Part shown: positions 32,651-41,936 of the stretch, in pieces
Layout of the letters: each line of letters starts with the position of its first letter
How positions within the stretch are numbered: position 1 is the first letter of the stretch
DNA from: Candidatus Acidiferrales bacterium
GTDB taxonomy: Bacteria > Acidobacteriota > Terriglobia > Acidiferrales > UBA7541
Direction of reading: 5' to 3'
DNA length: 41,936 nt
NCBI GenBank assembly: GCA_031296075.1
Contig: JARLGK010000163.1
Location: 1-41,936, forward strand
Position numbers and translations under genes: made by a program
The notes under the pieces: model-generated
The model's input: the letters and a program-made list of their open reading frames with translations, nothing else
Database searches by the model: none
What the model was told of the DNA's origin: nothing

Positions 32651-33990
32651 GCCAGCCGACGACCGCGTCTTTGCAGACGTCCGAGTCCTCCGTCGCGGCC
32701 ATCGCGCGGAGAGCGAGGATAGCCTCGCGCGCGATTGCAAAACTTTCGGCCGAGGCTCGCAACGAGGCGCTGATCGCTGTCGCGCAGGCCATCGAGCAGA
32801 GCGCTCGTAAAATACTCGATGCCAATGAACGCGATTGCCGCGCCGCGGAAGCCGAAATCGCCGCGGGCAGGATGTCGTCCGCCATGCTCGCTCGGCTGCG
32901 CGTCACCGAACGCGGCATCGCCCAGATGGCGGCGCAGGTGCGAGAGGTGGCGCGCCTGGAAGATCCCCTAGGTCGAAGACTTTCGGCCACCGAACTGGAT
33001 GACGGGCTCGTGCTCTACAAGGAGTCGTGCCCGTTCGGCGTCGTTGGCGTGATTTTTGAATCGCGGCCTGATGTTGTTCCGCAGCTTGCTTCGCTGGCGC
33101 TGAAGTCCGGCAATGCCGTCCTGTTGAAGGGTGGCGTAGAAGCGGCGCACACCAACGAAGCCCTCGTGTCCATTTGGCGCGAAGGTCTGCGCAGGTTTCC
33201 CGCCATTCCGGCGGATTCGATCAATCTGCTGCAGACGCGCGCGGACGTAAAAGAGATGCTGACGCTCGACCGCGATGTGGACTTGATTATTCCGCGCGGA
33301 TCGTACGCCCTCGTCCAATTCATCATGGAGCACAGCCGGATCCCGGTCCTCGGCCACAGCGAAGGAATCTGTCACGTATATGTGGACCGCGCAGCCGACT
33401 TGGACAAGGCCATTGATATCGCCTATGACGCCAAAGTCCAGTATCCCGCCGTGTGCAACGCAGCAGAGACGCTGCTGGTCCACGAGGCAATCGCTGGGAA
33501 ATTTCTGCCGCGCATGGTCGCGAAACTAAAGGGAGCGAATGTCGAGATTCGCGGCGATGCGAAGACCCTGGCGCTTTTTCCGAAAGATGGAATCGTGCCT
33601 GCGACCGAAGAGGATTGGGCGACGGAATACTCCGACCTGATTCTTTCCGTCAAGATTGTCGCCGATCTGGAAGAAGCCATCGAGCATGTCAATTGCTACG
33701 GCTCGCGCCACACGGATGCAATCGTGACCGAGGATGCCGAAGCCGCGCGGAGATTTCTGGATGAAGTGGATGCGGCGGGCGTCTTCCACAATGCCTCGAC
33801 GCGTTTTGCGGATGGTTACCGCTACGGACTCGGCGCTGAGGTCGGCATCAGCACTAGCAAGCTCCACGCGCGCGGGCCCATGGGACTCGAAGGCCTCACC
33901 ACATACAAATACAAGCTCCACGGCGACGGCCATACCGTCGGCCCATATGCCAAGGGCGAAAAGAAGTTCAAGCACCGCCGTCTTGACTAG
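32647..33990 (+). CDS. proA: Gamma-glutamyl phosphate reductase
   Basis: A 447-residue aldehyde-dehydrogenase-fold enzyme that reduces glutamyl phosphate with NADPH. CPFGVVGVIFESRPDV, catalytic Cys270 (KVQYPAVCNAAET), RGSYALVQFI and the C-terminal EVGISTSKLHARGPMGLEGL are all family signatures. ATG 32647 sits in the ATGA that ends proB, so the two are coupled. Its TAG overlaps the stop of the convergent gene within the palindrome CTAG. Confidence 0.95.
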   Translation: MSQPTTASLQTSESSVAAIARRARIASRAIAKLSAEARNEALIAVAQAIEQSARKILDANERDCRAAEAEIAAGRMSSAMLARLRVTERGIAQMAAQVREVARLEDPLGRRLSATELDDGLVLYKESCPFGVVGVIFESRPDVVPQLASLALKSGNAVLLKGGVEAAHTNEALVSIWREGLRRFPAIPADSINLLQTRADVKEMLTLDRDVDLIIPRGSYALVQFIMEHSRIPVLGHSEGICHVYVDRAADLDKAIDIAYDAKVQYPAVCNAAETLLVHEAIAGKFLPRMVAKLKGANVEIRGDAKTLALFPKDGIVPATEEDWATEYSDLILSVKIVADLEEAIEHVNCYGSRHTDAIVTEDAEAARRFLDEVDAAGVFHNASTRFADGYRYGLGAEVGISTSKLHARGPMGLEGLTTYKYKLHGDGHTVGPYAKGEKKFKHRRLD

Positions 33991-35624
33991 CTCGCCGGCC
34001 CTTTGCGTCCTCGTTTTCGAGACGCCCCCACGCACCCCAGCAACGTCAGCGCGGATAAGACCGAAATCGCATTGCCGGTTGTGCGATCCCATGTCCGGCG
34101 GAAGCGCACCGCGACGTGATGAGCGCCAGGCGGCAATATCACGAGCATCTGTCCCGTGTCCGGGCCTGCGCCTGCGTGGATTTCCTGGCCATTGATTTGC
34201 ACTTCCCACGCGGGATAATTTACGAGTTTCAGCGCGAGTGTGACGGGCGCCGCAGTCTCCGCCTCAAATACTCTGCGTTCGGCCGACCATCGCTCGATCT
34301 GAAGTCTCACGCCCGCAGCCGGAACGATATTGCCGGTCTCCGCATCGAATTTCCCGATCCGCGCCGCAGGCACGGAGGAAACACCTTCGGCGCGCTCCGT
34401 ATCGTCGGGATCACCCGGGAGTTCGTAGTGATCGCTCCCCACGGGTGCATATTCGTCGGTACCCTCGTATCCGCGGCCCGACTGAATCGCTTCGGCCATC
34501 GCTGGAACGTCCACGCTATCCCACCATGCATCGCGGATCATTGCGCTGGCGGCTGCGCCGAGCGCCGCAAACACAAGTACGACGGCGAACCACGACGCCC
34601 ATCGCTTCCGCGAGCTACTCATTGCCGCGGCAATGAAGAATGCAAAGCCCATGCATACGATCTCCAGCCATCTCCATGGGAATTGCACGAACCGCAAATC
34701 GGGCGTCCAGCGCCAGAGAATGCCGCTGAACGGAAGCATGAGCCCGATGGAGACTACTCCGAGCAGAACCAGCATCCAAAACAGTTCTGAAAATTCTCGT
34801 CGTTTGCGCGCGGCGAAAACGGCAGCCACCGCAGTCACCAGCGCGACTCCGGCGGCCACCCACGAGACTTTCCAGTTGAAGCGGACGAACTCGGGATCGT
34901 TCGCGTGAGTGAAGAGAAAATTTTGGGCTGGGCGAAGATTATCCGCCACAGCCTGCGCGATTTGGACCCAGCGCTGCTCCCACGCCGCAGGCAAGATATA
35001 GAACGCAGCCAGGCAAAATCCGCCAGCCATTGCCGCAGCGCCCGGCGCCAGCGGCCGGACGCTGCGTCGCGCCGCGCATTCCCCGACAAAGATCAAACCG
35101 AGCGAATATGTTGCGATCACTGCCGCCGGCGCATTCGAAAGCCATATTCCGGCGAAAACCGCCGCCAGCAGCGGAACGCGCCGCCACTCTCCTCGCGCGA
35201 CGTGCAGCGCTCCCCATACCGCCAGCGGCAGGATCGCGCCGGCCAGCAACTCCGCAAAGTCGCTGCGGTAATAGACGATCACGAGATGATACGGATTCAC
35301 CGCAAACAATACCGCGGCTACGATGGCTTGCGGACCCGCCAGCCATTCCCGCGCCAGCTTCCACATCGATATTCCGGCGGCGATGAGAAGCAGCCAGATG
35401 AAAGCGCCCGGTGCCATTGCCCACGGCAGCACAGTTCCGAGCGCCGCACCAATCATCCACGACGCCGGAGGGTAGAAGACGAACCGCGGCTCGCCAAATC
35501 CCCAGTTCGCCCATTCCGCCCATCGCGGGTAGATGATTCCCTCGCGCCATTGGCCGGCCGCGTCCATCCATGACGCGAGATGGAACTGAAAATCGTGCCC
35601 GGAGACATTGCCGCGGAAAAACAT
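33987..35624 (-). CDS. PTPS-related multi-pass membrane protein
   Basis: 545 residues with about ten membrane segments and a periplasmic beta-rich C terminus. GHDFQFHLASWMDA, then WNYPRWAEWANWGFGEPRF-type text, FYPPASWMIGA, FAVNPYHLVIVYYRSDFAELLAG and AFYILPAAWE match the Pfam 6-pyruvoyl-tetrahydropterin-synthase-related membrane family (PF10131), which is thought to be GT-C-like and not an actual PTPS. The ATG at 35624 follows a hydrophobic stretch (SAVLFVCIAATAVVSPM, ending at 35624) that lies in the same frame but has no ATG/GTG/TTG before the stop near 35790; the natural start is therefore doubtful (see findings). Confidence 0.75.
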   Translation of the reverse strand: MFFRGNVSGHDFQFHLASWMDAAGQWREGIIYPRWAEWANWGFGEPRFVFYPPASWMIGAALGTVLPWAMAPGAFIWLLLIAAGISMWKLAREWLAGPQAIVAAVLFAVNPYHLVIVYYRSDFAELLAGAILPLAVWGALHVARGEWRRVPLLAAVFAGIWLSNAPAAVIATYSLGLIFVGECAARRSVRPLAPGAAAMAGGFCLAAFYILPAAWEQRWVQIAQAVADNLRPAQNFLFTHANDPEFVRFNWKVSWVAAGVALVTAVAAVFAARKRREFSELFWMLVLLGVVSIGLMLPFSGILWRWTPDLRFVQFPWRWLEIVCMGFAFFIAAAMSSSRKRWASWFAVVLVFAALGAAASAMIRDAWWDSVDVPAMAEAIQSGRGYEGTDEYAPVGSDHYELPGDPDDTERAEGVSSVPAARIGKFDAETGNIVPAAGVRLQIERWSAERRVFEAETAAPVTLALKLVNYPAWEVQINGQEIHAGAGPDTGQMLVILPPGAHHVAVRFRRTWDRTTGNAISVLSALTLLGCVGASRKRGRKGPAS

Positions 35625-35953
35625 CGGCGAGACGACGGCCGTCGCGGCGATGCAAACAAAAAGTACCGCGGAGCGCCATGAAGATGCCGGTCCGGAATGC
35701 GCTTTCGGGGGCGCTGCTTCTGATGTCGGCTCGACCAGGATCGGACTCCGCGCTTGAGTATTTGATGATTTGAGAATACAGAATCAAATCGTTCGCCGCC
35801 ACTGCGCTCGCCCTTCGTGCCGAATAGGAATGAGGCGAATCGAGCCGCCTTGCCACGCTTCGCTCAAACCGCTAGAGTAAATTGCGCTTGGCGAGAAAGT
35901 TCTTGAATTCTGCCGGCGCCGATCCCGCACCGTCTCCCATAAGGGACCAAAGA

Positions 35954-38614
35954 ATGACGACCGAAGTACAAAGGCTGCATGCCAGCGACGACCGGGAAGT
36001 TCACTGGAAGCGCTGGGGGCCATATCTTTCCGAGCGGCAATGGGGCACGGTCCGCGAGGACTACAGCGCGAACGGCGACGCGTGGAACTATTTGCCGCAC
36101 GATCATGCGCGTTCGCGCGCCTATCGCTGGGGAGAGGACGGAATCGGCGGCATCTGCGACCGCCACCAGCGCATCTGTTTCGCTCTCGCGCTCTGGAACG
36201 AAAAGGACCCGATCCTGAAGGAGCGGCTTTTCGGACTCACGAATCGCGAAGGGAATCACGGTGAGGACGTAAAAGAGTATTACTACTACCTCGACGCCAC
36301 TCCGACGAGTTCCTATCTGAAGTTCTTGTACAAATATCCTCAGGCGCCATTTCCCTACGACGAACTCGTCCGCAAGAACGCAGAGCGCACGCGTCAGGAT
36401 CCCGAATACGAACTGATTGATACCGGCGCTTTCCGCGAGAATCGCTACTTCGACGTCTTCGTGGAATACGCGAAGGCGACCTCCGAAGACATCGCTATCC
36501 GCATCACGGCGTGGAACCGCGGGCCGGAACCCGCGCGGTTGCATATCCTTCCGACGCTATGGTTTCGCAACCGCTGGTCCTGGGGCGAGAATTACGATCC
36601 GCCGCAGGTCTACCGCATGGACGGTCCTGCGGGAAATGCGCTGATGGAAATGAACGAATTTCACTACGGCAAGCGCTGGCTGCTCATGGAAGGCACGCCC
36701 GAACTCCTGTTTACCGATAACGAGACGAACATGGAGCGTCTCTTTCAGGAGAAAAGCCGCACGCCCTACGTGAAAGACGCGTTCCATCGCTACGTGATCG
36801 GCGGCGAGCACGAGGCGGTGAATCCGGCGATGAAGGGGACGAAAGCCGCCGCGCATTACGCCGCGGAAATCGCCGCCGGCAAGGGAAGGACCATTCGCCT
36901 TCGCCTGATGGACCACAACCCCGCCGCAGACCAAGCGCCCGGACAAAAGTATTTCGGCGCGCCGTTCGACAAGTTATTCGATCAGCGCCTGAAGGAAGCA
37001 AATGAGTTCTACGAGCAACGCATCCACCTGGGGATGGGCGGTGACCCGCGGTTGGTGCAGCGCCAGGCGTTCGCCGGCCTGCTCTGGGGCAAGCAGAGCT
37101 ACCACTATGACGTTGGCCGCTGGCTGCGCGGCGACTCCACGCAGCCCAAGCCCGATCCTCTACGGCTGCAGGGCCGGAATCACGATTGGATCTACCTGCA
37201 CAATTCAGACGTCATCTCCATGCCGGACAAATGGGAATACCCATGGTACGCCGCATGGGATTTGGCGTTCCATTGCGTGGCAATGGCGCTGATTGATCCT
37301 GATTTCGCGAAGGATCAGCTCGTTCTCTTCCTGCGCGAATGGTACATGAAGCCCAACGGGCAGCTGCCGGCTTACGAATGGAATTTCTCGGATGTGAATC
37401 CGCCGGTGCATGCGTGGGCTGCGTGGCGCGTATATAAGATCGCCTCTCGCATCCAGAAGAAACCGGACCGGACGTTTCTCGAGCGCGTCTTTCACAAGCT
37501 GCTCCTCAATTTTACCTGGTGGGTAAATCGTAAAGACCCGCAGGGAAAAAACGTTTTTGAAGGCGGCTTTCTCGGCCTAGATAACATCGGTGTATTCGAC
37601 CGCTCACAGCCCCTGGGTCCCGGGAGCTTCATCGAGCAATCCGATGGCACCAGCTGGATGGCAATGTTCTGCCTGGACATGCTCTCCATGGCCATGGAGC
37701 TCGCTCATGATGATCCCGCATACGAAGACGTGGCCAGCAAGTTCTTCGAGCATTTCGTTTATATATCGCAGGCGATGAACGACATGGGCGGTGAGGGAAT
37801 AGGCCTGTGGGACGACAAGGATGGTTTCTATTACGACGTACTGCACCGCGGAGGAAGTAACGAGCACATACCCATGAAAGTTCGCTCGATGGTCGGACTG
37901 ATTCCACTTTTCGCCGTGGAGGCATTCGATCCCGAAGACATCGCCAGGTTTCCCGCCTTCAAGCGCCGCATGGAGTGGTTCCTCCGGCATCACCCGGACA
38001 TGAAGGAGCACGTGGACATGAGCCAGATGACTTCCAAAGGCCCACGGGTGCTCTTGACGATCGCGAACCGCAATAAGCTCGAGCGAATCTATCGTTACAT
38101 GCTGGATGAAAATGAATTCCTGTCGCCCTATGGCATCCGCGCGCTTTCGAAATTCCATCGGGAACATCCGTTTACCCTCCAAGTGGATGGCCAGACGCAT
38201 TCGGTGAATTACGAGCCTGCCGAATCTACGACCGATCTTTTCGGCGGCAATTCGAATTGGCGCGGGCCGATCTGGTTTCCGATGAACTTTCTGCTGATCG
38301 AGTCCATGCAACGCGTTCATTTCTATTACGGCGACGAATTTAAAGTGGAGTTTCCAACCGGTTCGGGACAGAAGAAAACCCTCTGGAACGCCGCAGGTGA
38401 GCTTTCGCGCCGCCTGTCGCTCATATTTCTCCGGCGCGATGGCCGGCGCCCCGTCTACGGCGACGCCGAGCTGATGCAGAAGGACCCCTTCTGGCGCGAT
38501 CTGATCCTCTTCTACGAATATTTTAATGGCGAGACGGGCGCCGGATTGGGCGCCAGCCACCAGACCGGATGGACGGCGCTCGTCGCGAAGCTGCTCGAAC
38601 AGAGCGGGGAATAG
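35954..38614 (+). CDS. GH63-like glucosidase (MGH1-type family)
   Basis: An 886-residue cytoplasmic glycoside hydrolase. The N-terminal beta-domain (about 1-300) opens [19 protein letters not shown]. The (alpha/alpha)6 barrel contains [19 protein letters not shown] with candidate acid Asp436, [17 protein letters not shown], and near the end [10 protein letters not shown] with candidate base Glu855, followed by [13 protein letters not shown]. Order and motifs match GH63 and mannosylglycerate-hydrolase-like enzymes; substrate is not determined (alpha-glucosides likely). No signal peptide. AAGGGA 7 bases before ATG 35954 decides the start over the longer frame from 35882. Confidence 0.85.
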   Translation: MTTEVQRLHASDDREVHWKRWGPYLSERQWGTVREDYSANGDAWNYLPHDHARSRAYRWGEDGIGGICDRHQRICFALALWNEKDPILKERLFGLTNREGNHGEDVKEYYYYLDATPTSSYLKFLYKYPQAPFPYDELVRKNAERTRQDPEYELIDTGAFRENRYFDVFVEYAKATSEDIAIRITAWNRGPEPARLHILPTLWFRNRWSWGENYDPPQVYRMDGPAGNALMEMNEFHYGKRWLLMEGTPELLFTDNETNMERLFQEKSRTPYVKDAFHRYVIGGEHEAVNPAMKGTKAAAHYAAEIAAGKGRTIRLRLMDHNPAADQAPGQKYFGAPFDKLFDQRLKEANEFYEQRIHLGMGGDPRLVQRQAFAGLLWGKQSYHYDVGRWLRGDSTQPKPDPLRLQGRNHDWIYLHNSDVISMPDKWEYPWYAAWDLAFHCVAMALIDPDFAKDQLVLFLREWYMKPNGQLPAYEWNFSDVNPPVHAWAAWRVYKIASRIQKKPDRTFLERVFHKLLLNFTWWVNRKDPQGKNVFEGGFLGLDNIGVFDRSQPLGPGSFIEQSDGTSWMAMFCLDMLSMAMELAHDDPAYEDVASKFFEHFVYISQAMNDMGGEGIGLWDDKDGFYYDVLHRGGSNEHIPMKVRSMVGLIPLFAVEAFDPEDIARFPAFKRRMEWFLRHHPDMKEHVDMSQMTSKGPRVLLTIANRNKLERIYRYMLDENEFLSPYGIRALSKFHREHPFTLQVDGQTHSVNYEPAESTTDLFGGNSNWRGPIWFPMNFLLIESMQRVHFYYGDEFKVEFPTGSGQKKTLWNAAGELSRRLSLIFLRRDGRRPVYGDAELMQKDPFWRDLILFYEYFNGETGAGLGASHQTGWTALVAKLLEQSGE

Positions 38615-38633
38615 TTTCGGAACGATCTTCGGC

Positions 38634-39218
38634 TCAGGAGTTTTCCACCAGTTCGATGAGGACTTTCTTGCCCTGTGGCGCCGGCGCCAGGAAAAAATTG
38701 ACGCGCGTCCCGTCGGCCCCCGCGCGCGTCGCCGGATAAACCGGCTCCAGCGCAAATCGAATGCGAAGAATCTCCGTTGCGCGGTCCACATCGGTCACGT
38801 TGATTTCGATCTGCTGAATCCCCTCGCCGATTTTCACGAGAAATCGCGCGATGGCTCCGGGTCCGCCGGAATGGCGCGTGGTCAGGACGTCGAGCCGCAC
38901 GCCGCCCGGAAACTCCAACTCGAATTCCTTGGCATCCTGATCCGGAGGCACGTCGGCGAGGCGCGGCGAGTTGTTCGCGGCGCGTATGCGCTCAAACGTG
39001 TCCGATTCAACGGCGATGCCAACCGTGGTTTCGAGGGTGCCCGACGGGCTGCGAACCAGCAAATTCGCAAATGGAGCATAGGCAAGCCAATCCTGCATGA
39101 CGGCCCGAGCCATTTCGGAGCCACGCGCGAAGATTTCCGTCGCTGCCATGGCGCACTTTTCCGGATCGGCTTCGCAAAGTCTTCGGATCAGCGGTGCGAT
39201 TTCGCCGGTACGAGCCAC
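38634..39218 (-). CDS. VOC / glyoxalase-fold protein (methylmalonyl-CoA-epimerase-like)
   Basis: 194 residues from a GTG with GAGG 6 bases upstream. The N-terminal 70 residues are helical (MARTGEIAPLIRRLCEADPEKCAMAATEIFARG) and precede a VOC half-domain: ELEFPGGVRLDVLTTRHSGGPG, FLVKIGEGIQQIEINVTDVDRATEILR and VNFFLAPAPQGKKVLIELVE. The last is typical of methylmalonyl-CoA epimerase and related proteins, but only one full module is seen and metal ligands are not all evident. The helical extension is unusual. Role unknown. Confidence 0.7.
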   Translation of the reverse strand: MARTGEIAPLIRRLCEADPEKCAMAATEIFARGSEMARAVMQDWLAYAPFANLLVRSPSGTLETTVGIAVESDTFERIRAANNSPRLADVPPDQDAKEFELEFPGGVRLDVLTTRHSGGPGAIARFLVKIGEGIQQIEINVTDVDRATEILRIRFALEPVYPATRAGADGTRVNFFLAPAPQGKKVLIELVENS

Positions 39219-39242
39219 GCGCGACCTCGGTCGGGAAGATTC

Positions 39243-40091
39243 TTACTGTGAAGCCTGCGGCCGGATGGAGTTGGAGTTCGACAGCGTAATATATTTGGTT
39301 TCTCCGGCGCGCAGGACTACCGGAATATCCCATCGCGGCCGCGCATCGCCCACCGTGGCCGGAATATCGAGCGTGCTGAGCCAGTATGATCCCGGCGCGA
39401 GCCCGCGCATGAATCCCTGCCCCTGAAGATTCGTTTCCGCCCGCGCGACGAGATACGTCGATTGCGCGAGATCGAGTGTGCGGCTGTGGATGGCGGTGAT
39501 GCGCGCTCCCAGGATAGCGTTCCATCTCGGACTCGGGTCAATGCTGGCCAGGTTGAGATCGATTCCGTCGATGCTCTGGGGATGCTGTCCGATATAGCGG
39601 CGGATTGTTTCAACGTAGTCGGCGGTAAGCTTGTCGAATTTTGCAGGATTTTTCGCCTGGTCCGACGCTTTGAACTTTGGTGGTTTGGGAAAATCCGCCG
39701 ATTGATCGCCGGAGTTCCTGTCCATGTACGCGGTCTTAAATTCCGGAACGGCCAAAATATCGTCCGGATGCAGCTTGTGAATGAAGTCCTCGCCAGCGAG
39801 CATCACCCAATCATTCTTTTTCATCCACGCTTTTAGTTCCGGCGAAACGTCCAGCTTGGCGATGAACGCGTCCATGTCCGGCTTGGGGTACGCCGCTTCG
39901 GCTTCTTTTCCGATCTCCACGAAGCTTCGGCTCAAGAGAAAGAACGGGAACCCGCGCACCGGTTCTTCGAGCCCTCCCGAGGGAGTCGCGTGCGCGACAA
40001 ATTCGATCGAGGTGTCCTGCGCTGCGGCGCGAGAGCCAAGTGCCATGGTCGCGCTGAAAAGAAAAACGAACAGCCAAACTCTATTCTTCAT
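39243..40091 (-). CDS. Secreted protein of unknown function
   Basis: 282 residues from ATG 40091 (ATG 40100 would add three). Signal peptide MKNRVWLFVFLFSATMALGSRAAAQ by eye. The middle is helical and charged (KPDMDAFIAKLDVSPELKAWMKKNDW). The C-terminal third (ARAETNLQGQGFMRGLAPGSYWL...VVLRAGETKYITLSNS) reads as a carboxypeptidase-regulatory/Cna-B-like beta-sandwich. Same strand as its VOC neighbour with 24 bases between; no recognised function. Confidence 0.72.
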   Translation of the reverse strand: MKNRVWLFVFLFSATMALGSRAAAQDTSIEFVAHATPSGGLEEPVRGFPFFLLSRSFVEIGKEAEAAYPKPDMDAFIAKLDVSPELKAWMKKNDWVMLAGEDFIHKLHPDDILAVPEFKTAYMDRNSGDQSADFPKPPKFKASDQAKNPAKFDKLTADYVETIRRYIGQHPQSIDGIDLNLASIDPSPRWNAILGARITAIHSRTLDLAQSTYLVARAETNLQGQGFMRGLAPGSYWLSTLDIPATVGDARPRWDIPVVLRAGETKYITLSNSNSIRPQASQ

Positions 40092-40205
40092 GTCGCTCAT
40101 CGTAGCAGAAGGGTGCGTGCTTCGACACGAGTGGGTCCAGATGCTTATTGCTGGGGTGGAAAACAGAGATGACGCTGGCGGGAGATCGGCCGCGCTGCGC
40201 GAACG

Positions 40206-41378
40206 TCAGTACAGCTGGAAAGTGACTTCGATGATTTGCCGCACGGACGCTGGCCGGCCATCCGGACCGAGTGCCGGTTTCAGCCGCCAGGTGCGAACCG
40301 CTTCGATCGCCTTTTCGTCAAGGCCCAGCCCAAGACCCTTCGCGACGTGCACGTCCGTCACGCGGCCGTCCGGCGTGATCACGGCGATCAATTCCACCAC
40401 GCCCTGAACCTTCACCTTCATCGCTTCGTCGCTATAATCGGCTCTCGGGCAATAGAGGCAAGCAGGTGTACCGTAGCCGCCCGTTCCTGCGTTGGGTACT
40501 CCTCCGCCGGTGTTCCATCCTTCTCCGGGTCCGACGCCGTTGCCATTCCCGTTGCCGACGCCGTTGCCGTGGCCCTGGCCCATCGAGTCGTTCATGCCCT
40601 TGCCCAGCGGATCGCCCCAGTTGGGCAGGTTGTTGTTGGGCAAATGAATGTCGGGATTCCCCAGAACCGTTGGCGTCACCGCAATGATCGGGTGTTCCGG
40701 TGGATGCACCATCGGTCTTGAGATCTGCGTCCAGGAGAACTTAGGAAGGCGACCTTTCGCCGCAGGAAGCTTGTCGTTAGCACCTCCGCCACCGCCCGCT
40801 TTGGAGGCCGCAGGCGAGAGTTTGGTGAGGTAGGGTGAGACGCTGACATCCGTCGTTTCCGGGCTATAAGCCTTTGTGACAGGCGGCGAGATCAACCCCG
40901 GCAGCAGCAGAGGGAGGATCAGGACCAGCGCAATCGCCACCGCGTGGACCAGAATGGAAACGACCTGCACCCGGCTGAATTGCGTATTTTTCGACCAAAT
41001 CTCCGGAACCGGAATCGGCTGGCTCGTTGTTTTCAGCGGAGGCAGCTTCCGCGGCGCGATCCAGTCGCGCAAGTTCGCCCAAAGGCTCGGCTCTTCGTGC
41101 CAATCCACCAGCAGTTTCGATCGGACGTTGCCGCGAGGCCCTGAATGGAAGAATTCCTTCAAATTCTCACCCATCCCGGTGCCAAACCGCGGGATATCGA
41201 AGGCCGTCGGCGTGCCGGCGCGAAGCTTAACCGGGCGCTCAACCAGGAAGTCCCTGAGATTTGAGAACAAGCTGCTCAGGTTCGACTCGTGCGATGGCGA
41301 CGGAAGTCGACCCAGCCGCAGCGAAGGATCGCTGACCTCGCGGACCACGTCGTTCAGTCTGGCGCTAGAGTCTGACAT
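40206..41378 (-). CDS. TonB-family energy transducer
   Basis: 390 residues: a cytoplasmic N-terminal region of about 130, one transmembrane helix (VQVVSILVHAVAIALVLILPLLLPGL, about 134-160), a periplasmic linker with a GN/GV-rich low-complexity stretch (about 270-300), and a C-terminal TonB domain (from YSDEAMKVKVQGVVELIAVI to the final QLY). Pulls ligands through outer-membrane receptors with ExbB/ExbD, which are not in the window. The long N-terminal cytoplasmic part is unlike E. coli TonB. YCPRADYSDEA just before the domain and the Gly repeats are typical of acidobacterial members. Confidence 0.85.
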   Translation of the reverse strand: MSDSSARLNDVVREVSDPSLRLGRLPSPSHESNLSSLFSNLRDFLVERPVKLRAGTPTAFDIPRFGTGMGENLKEFFHSGPRGNVRSKLLVDWHEEPSLWANLRDWIAPRKLPPLKTTSQPIPVPEIWSKNTQFSRVQVVSILVHAVAIALVLILPLLLPGLISPPVTKAYSPETTDVSVSPYLTKLSPAASKAGGGGGANDKLPAAKGRLPKFSWTQISRPMVHPPEHPIIAVTPTVLGNPDIHLPNNNLPNWGDPLGKGMNDSMGQGHGNGVGNGNGNGVGPGEGWNTGGGVPNAGTGGYGTPACLYCPRADYSDEAMKVKVQGVVELIAVITPDGRVTDVHVAKGLGLGLDEKAIEAVRTWRLKPALGPDGRPASVRQIIEVTFQLY

Positions 41379-41606
41379 TCGAGTTACCTGCGTCCCTCAC
41401 CGCCTACTACCAGATATTAGACGCATCCTTGCGGAAAAGGATGTCTGGGGCCGAGGCACGGCTGACACGCTTCAAGAATCATTGTAACATAGCGGCTGCA
41501 ACGTCAAATTTTCAGTTTCTACGTCGCAAACTTGTAGCACAAGCAACCATGCCCGCGCTACATCACGCGCTTGGGCTTCGAAGAAAGGGCTTCTCGATCC
41601 CCCAAG

Positions 41607-41936
41607 ATGGCGACATCCTTCGATTTAAAAGCTTCACTGAATCTGCCGAAGACCGATTTCCCGATGAAGGCCAAACTTCCTGAGCGCGAGCCGGAGCAAT
41701 TAGCTGCCTGGGAGCAGATGGGACTTTACGACCGCATCCTTGAATCGCGCGCCGGCAAGCCTCTATTCGTCTTGCACGACGGTCCTCCCTATCCCACCGG
41801 CGAAATCCACCTCGGCACGGGCCTGAACAAAACCCTCAAAGACATGATCGTGAAATCGAAGACCATGGCCGGCTTCCGCGCTCCGTACGTCCCCGGCTGG
41901 GATTGCCACGGACTCCCCATCGAGACGCAAGTCGAA
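41607..41936 (+). CDS. ileS: Isoleucyl-tRNA synthetase, N-terminal part (runs off the window)
   Basis: The first 110 residues of a class I tRNA synthetase, starting [20 protein letters not shown], a typical IleS beginning. [23 protein letters not shown] contains the HIGH-type ATP motif as HLGT (68-71), and [11 protein letters not shown] follows. The rest, including the editing domain and KMSKS, lies beyond the right edge. The preceding 228-base gap (41379-41606) shows no recognised leader RNA; I looked for T-box features and saw none. Confidence 0.93.
   Translation, partial: MATSFDLKASLNLPKTDFPMKAKLPEREPEQLAAWEQMGLYDRILESRAGKPLFVLHDGPPYPTGEIHLGTGLNKTLKDMIVKSKTMAGFRAPYVPGWDCHGLPIETQVE

Noticed and set aside
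34939-35856. 305-residue minus frame over the PTPS-related gene
   Set aside because: Other frame of the same strand with Arg-rich text; only its start region matters, and is discussed as a possible frameshift.
41379-41606. T-box or other leader RNA before ileS
   Set aside because: No T-box core sequence or terminator hairpin with T tract recognised in the gap.
1-41936. CRISPR arrays, prophage or transposase genes
   Set aside because: No regularly spaced direct repeats and no integrase, transposase or phage-like proteins were seen; repeats present are single hairpins.

Overview
The window is a high-GC, densely coded bacterial chromosome segment. Gene content points to Acidobacteriota: a very large TonB-dependent receptor with an N-terminal carboxypeptidase-regulatory-like domain, short PilZ proteins ending in an FPPxDW motif, a DUF3108 protein, secreted proteins of unknown function, a GH63-like glucosidase and dispersed hairpin repeats in the gaps. 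The assignment rests on family recognition only; there is no rRNA in the window.

Layout. 1-2.9 kb: surface-sugar genes (end of a UDP-N-acetylglucosamine-type 6-dehydrogenase, an NAD-dependent sugar epimerase) with a PilZ protein and a DUF3108 protein. 3.1-6.0 kb (minus): a three-gene cluster whose members overlap by 4 nt, in which two related secreted proteins of unknown function flank a metallo-beta-lactamase-fold protein lacking part of its usual metal site. 6.3-10.8 kb: a Lys-rich/acidic basic protein, the Mrp Fe-S carrier, a bifunctional beta-oxidation enzyme and a MaoC-like hydratase. 11.2-14.8 kb: the TonB-dependent receptor. 14.8-17.8 kb (minus): a MacB/LolD-type ABC exporter pair and a secreted esterase. 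17.9-19.6 kb: galE and a convergent secreted protein made of two tandem repeats. 19.9-24.5 kb: nitrogen control, amtB-glnK-glnD. 24.6-26.3 kb: msrP-msrQ. 26.5-30.9 kb: an Ig/PQQ-propeller lipoprotein, a multi-pass membrane protein coupled to a second PilZ gene, and a small conserved-looking protein. 30.9-31.2 kb: a cold-shock protein. 31.5-34.0 kb: proB-proA. 34.0-38.6 kb: a PTPS-related membrane protein and a GH63-like glucosidase. 38.6-41.4 kb (minus): a VOC-fold protein, an unknown secreted protein and a TonB-family protein. From 41.6 kb: the start of ileS.

Functional links. The TonB-family protein could energise receptors such as the 1183-residue one. AmtB, PII and the uridylyltransferase form one ammonium-sensing module, with a good sigma-54-type promoter match upstream. 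MsrP and MsrQ repair oxidised periplasmic methionine. ProB and ProA give the first two steps of proline synthesis.

The most unusual material is (i) a family of small perfect hairpins sharing a GCTRAAGC centre but with different, still complementary, arms, concentrated at 1.7-11 kb and in one place lying inside the 5' end of a secreted-protein gene; (ii) the coupled secreted/MBL/secreted cluster; and (iii) an intrinsic-terminator-like hairpin just upstream of the cold-shock gene. I see no CRISPR array, prophage, transposase, tRNA or rRNA.
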